The position numbers were made by a program, and so were the translations under genes. The notes below the pieces were generated by a model that saw nothing but the letters and a program-made list of their open reading frames with translations, made no database searches and was not told where the DNA came from. From the NCBI GenBank assembly GCA_046330285.1, contig JAXLSX010000007.1:1-64000 (forward strand): DNA of 64,000 bases, written 5' to 3'. Shown one piece after another: positions 63,582 to 64,000 of the stretch. Position 1 is the first letter of the stretch; each line of letters begins with the position of its first letter. The stretch comes from RHKX01 sp046330285 (GTDB lineage Bacteria; Actinomycetota; Thermoleophilia; Solirubrobacterales; 70-9).

Positions 63582-64000
63582 CTACGGGACGGGTTCGAGC
63601 ACGAAGACGTGGATGTGCCGGTGCGCCGCGCGCTTCTCGTAGGTCGAGTAACCCGGATAGACCCGCATGGCCTCGTCCCAGACGTTCTGCCGCCGCGCGC
63701 CCTCGACCTCGACGGCCCGCACCTTCCAGGTCCGCTCGTCCATGCCGACCTCGGCGTTCGGGTCCTTACTGAGGTTGTAGAACCAGGCCGGGTTGCGCTC
63801 CTGCCCGTAGTTGGACGCGATCACCGCGACCCCGCCTTCGACCGGCAGGCCGACGACGGGCACCGTCCGCTGTTTGCCGCTCTTGGCTCCGGTCGTGGTC
63901 AGCATCAGGATCGGCAGCCCGGCGATCAGCGACGCGACCGTGTGCCTGCCGCTCGTCGCCTTGTACAACGGCTTGTCGAGACGATGCGCGACGCGGGCGA
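63582..64000 (-). CDS. F420-dependent nitroreductase, Ddn-like (5' end cut by window)
   Basis: At least 139 residues; the reading frame stays open to the window edge, so the N-terminus is missing. Ddn/DUF385 split-barrel features are visible: HRLDKPLYKATSGRH, LTTTGAKSGKQRTVPV, and NYGQERNPAWFYNLSKDP, which holds deazaflavin F420. These proteins use reduced F420 to reduce quinones or nitro compounds at the membrane. A TTG at 63968 could be mistaken for the start. Confidence 0.9.
   Translation of the reverse strand, partial: ARVAHRLDKPLYKATSGRHTVASLIAGLPILMLTTTGAKSGKQRTVPVVGLPVEGGVAVIASNYGQERNPAWFYNLSKDPNAEVGMDERTWKVRAVEVEGARRQNVWDEAMRVYPGYSTYEKRAAHRHIHVFVLEPVP

Overview
This window reads as chromosomal DNA of a high-GC actinobacterium. 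The closest fit is the class Thermoleophilia (Solirubrobacterales-like); this is inferred from gene content, not from a marker gene. The pointers are very GC-rich coding on both strands, a fatty-acid gene set matching the mycobacterial HtdX-FabG4-FadA2-FadE neighbourhood, a Ddn-type F420-dependent nitroreductase, and secreted RTX-like, collagen-like and DUF11 proteins. Many start codons also carry a -10 hexamer only 6-7 nt upstream, which suggests leaderless mRNAs. No rRNA, tRNA, CRISPR array, insertion sequence, prophage or replication origin was seen. Genes are packed tightly: no gene-free stretch exceeds 300 bases, and the longest are about 210-260 bases (6401-6610, 22197-22457, 49778-50008).

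Layout. 1-6.4 kb: metallo-beta-lactamase-fold hydrolase, cytochrome P450, three small secreted or Gly-rich proteins, a glyoxalase and an NlpC/P60 cell-wall hydrolase. 6.6-12.7 kb: a five-gene beta-oxidation-type operon (two acyl-CoA dehydrogenases, thiolase, FabG4-like reductase, MaoC hydratase) with a recognisable promoter. 12.9-14.5 kb: a lipoprotein and an acyl-CoA thioesterase converging on a strong terminator. 14.5-22.2 kb: pstSCAB phosphate transport, which runs on by 4-nt overlaps into a lipoprotein and three zinc-ribbon proteins, with a four-unit PHO-box-like repeat upstream. 22.4-27.1 kb: a polar amino-acid ABC importer and a two-component system. 27.3-32.4 kb: a CocE/NonD-type peptidase/esterase, a MacB/LolCD-like ABC exporter and a gamma-glutamylcyclotransferase-like protein. 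32.6-38.7 kb: glutamate synthase gltBD. 38.7-45.2 kb: cupin, Ca2+/H+ antiporter with an upstream mini-ORF, laminin-like secreted protein, large LuxR-family AAA regulator, collagen-like membrane protein and FKBP. 45.2-50.7 kb: a 1512-residue surface protein with six DUF11 repeats, and a secreted protein. 50.8-56.7 kb: aldo/keto reductase, a membrane protein, an operon of three paralogous secreted proteins and HMG-CoA reductase. 56.7-64 kb: GGDEF plus HD-GYP fusion, Na+/H+ antiporter, histidine phosphatase, ferritin-like protein, methyltransferase and a partial nitroreductase.

Physiologically the window joins lipid turnover, nutrient import (phosphate, amino acids), ammonium assimilation through GOGAT, envelope building and cyclic-di-GMP signalling. 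The least explained parts are the three-paralog secreted operon, the zinc-ribbon trio behind pst, the triple HxH module inside the last DUF11 repeat, and a 46-nt palindromic element found twice between convergent genes with compensatory stem changes.
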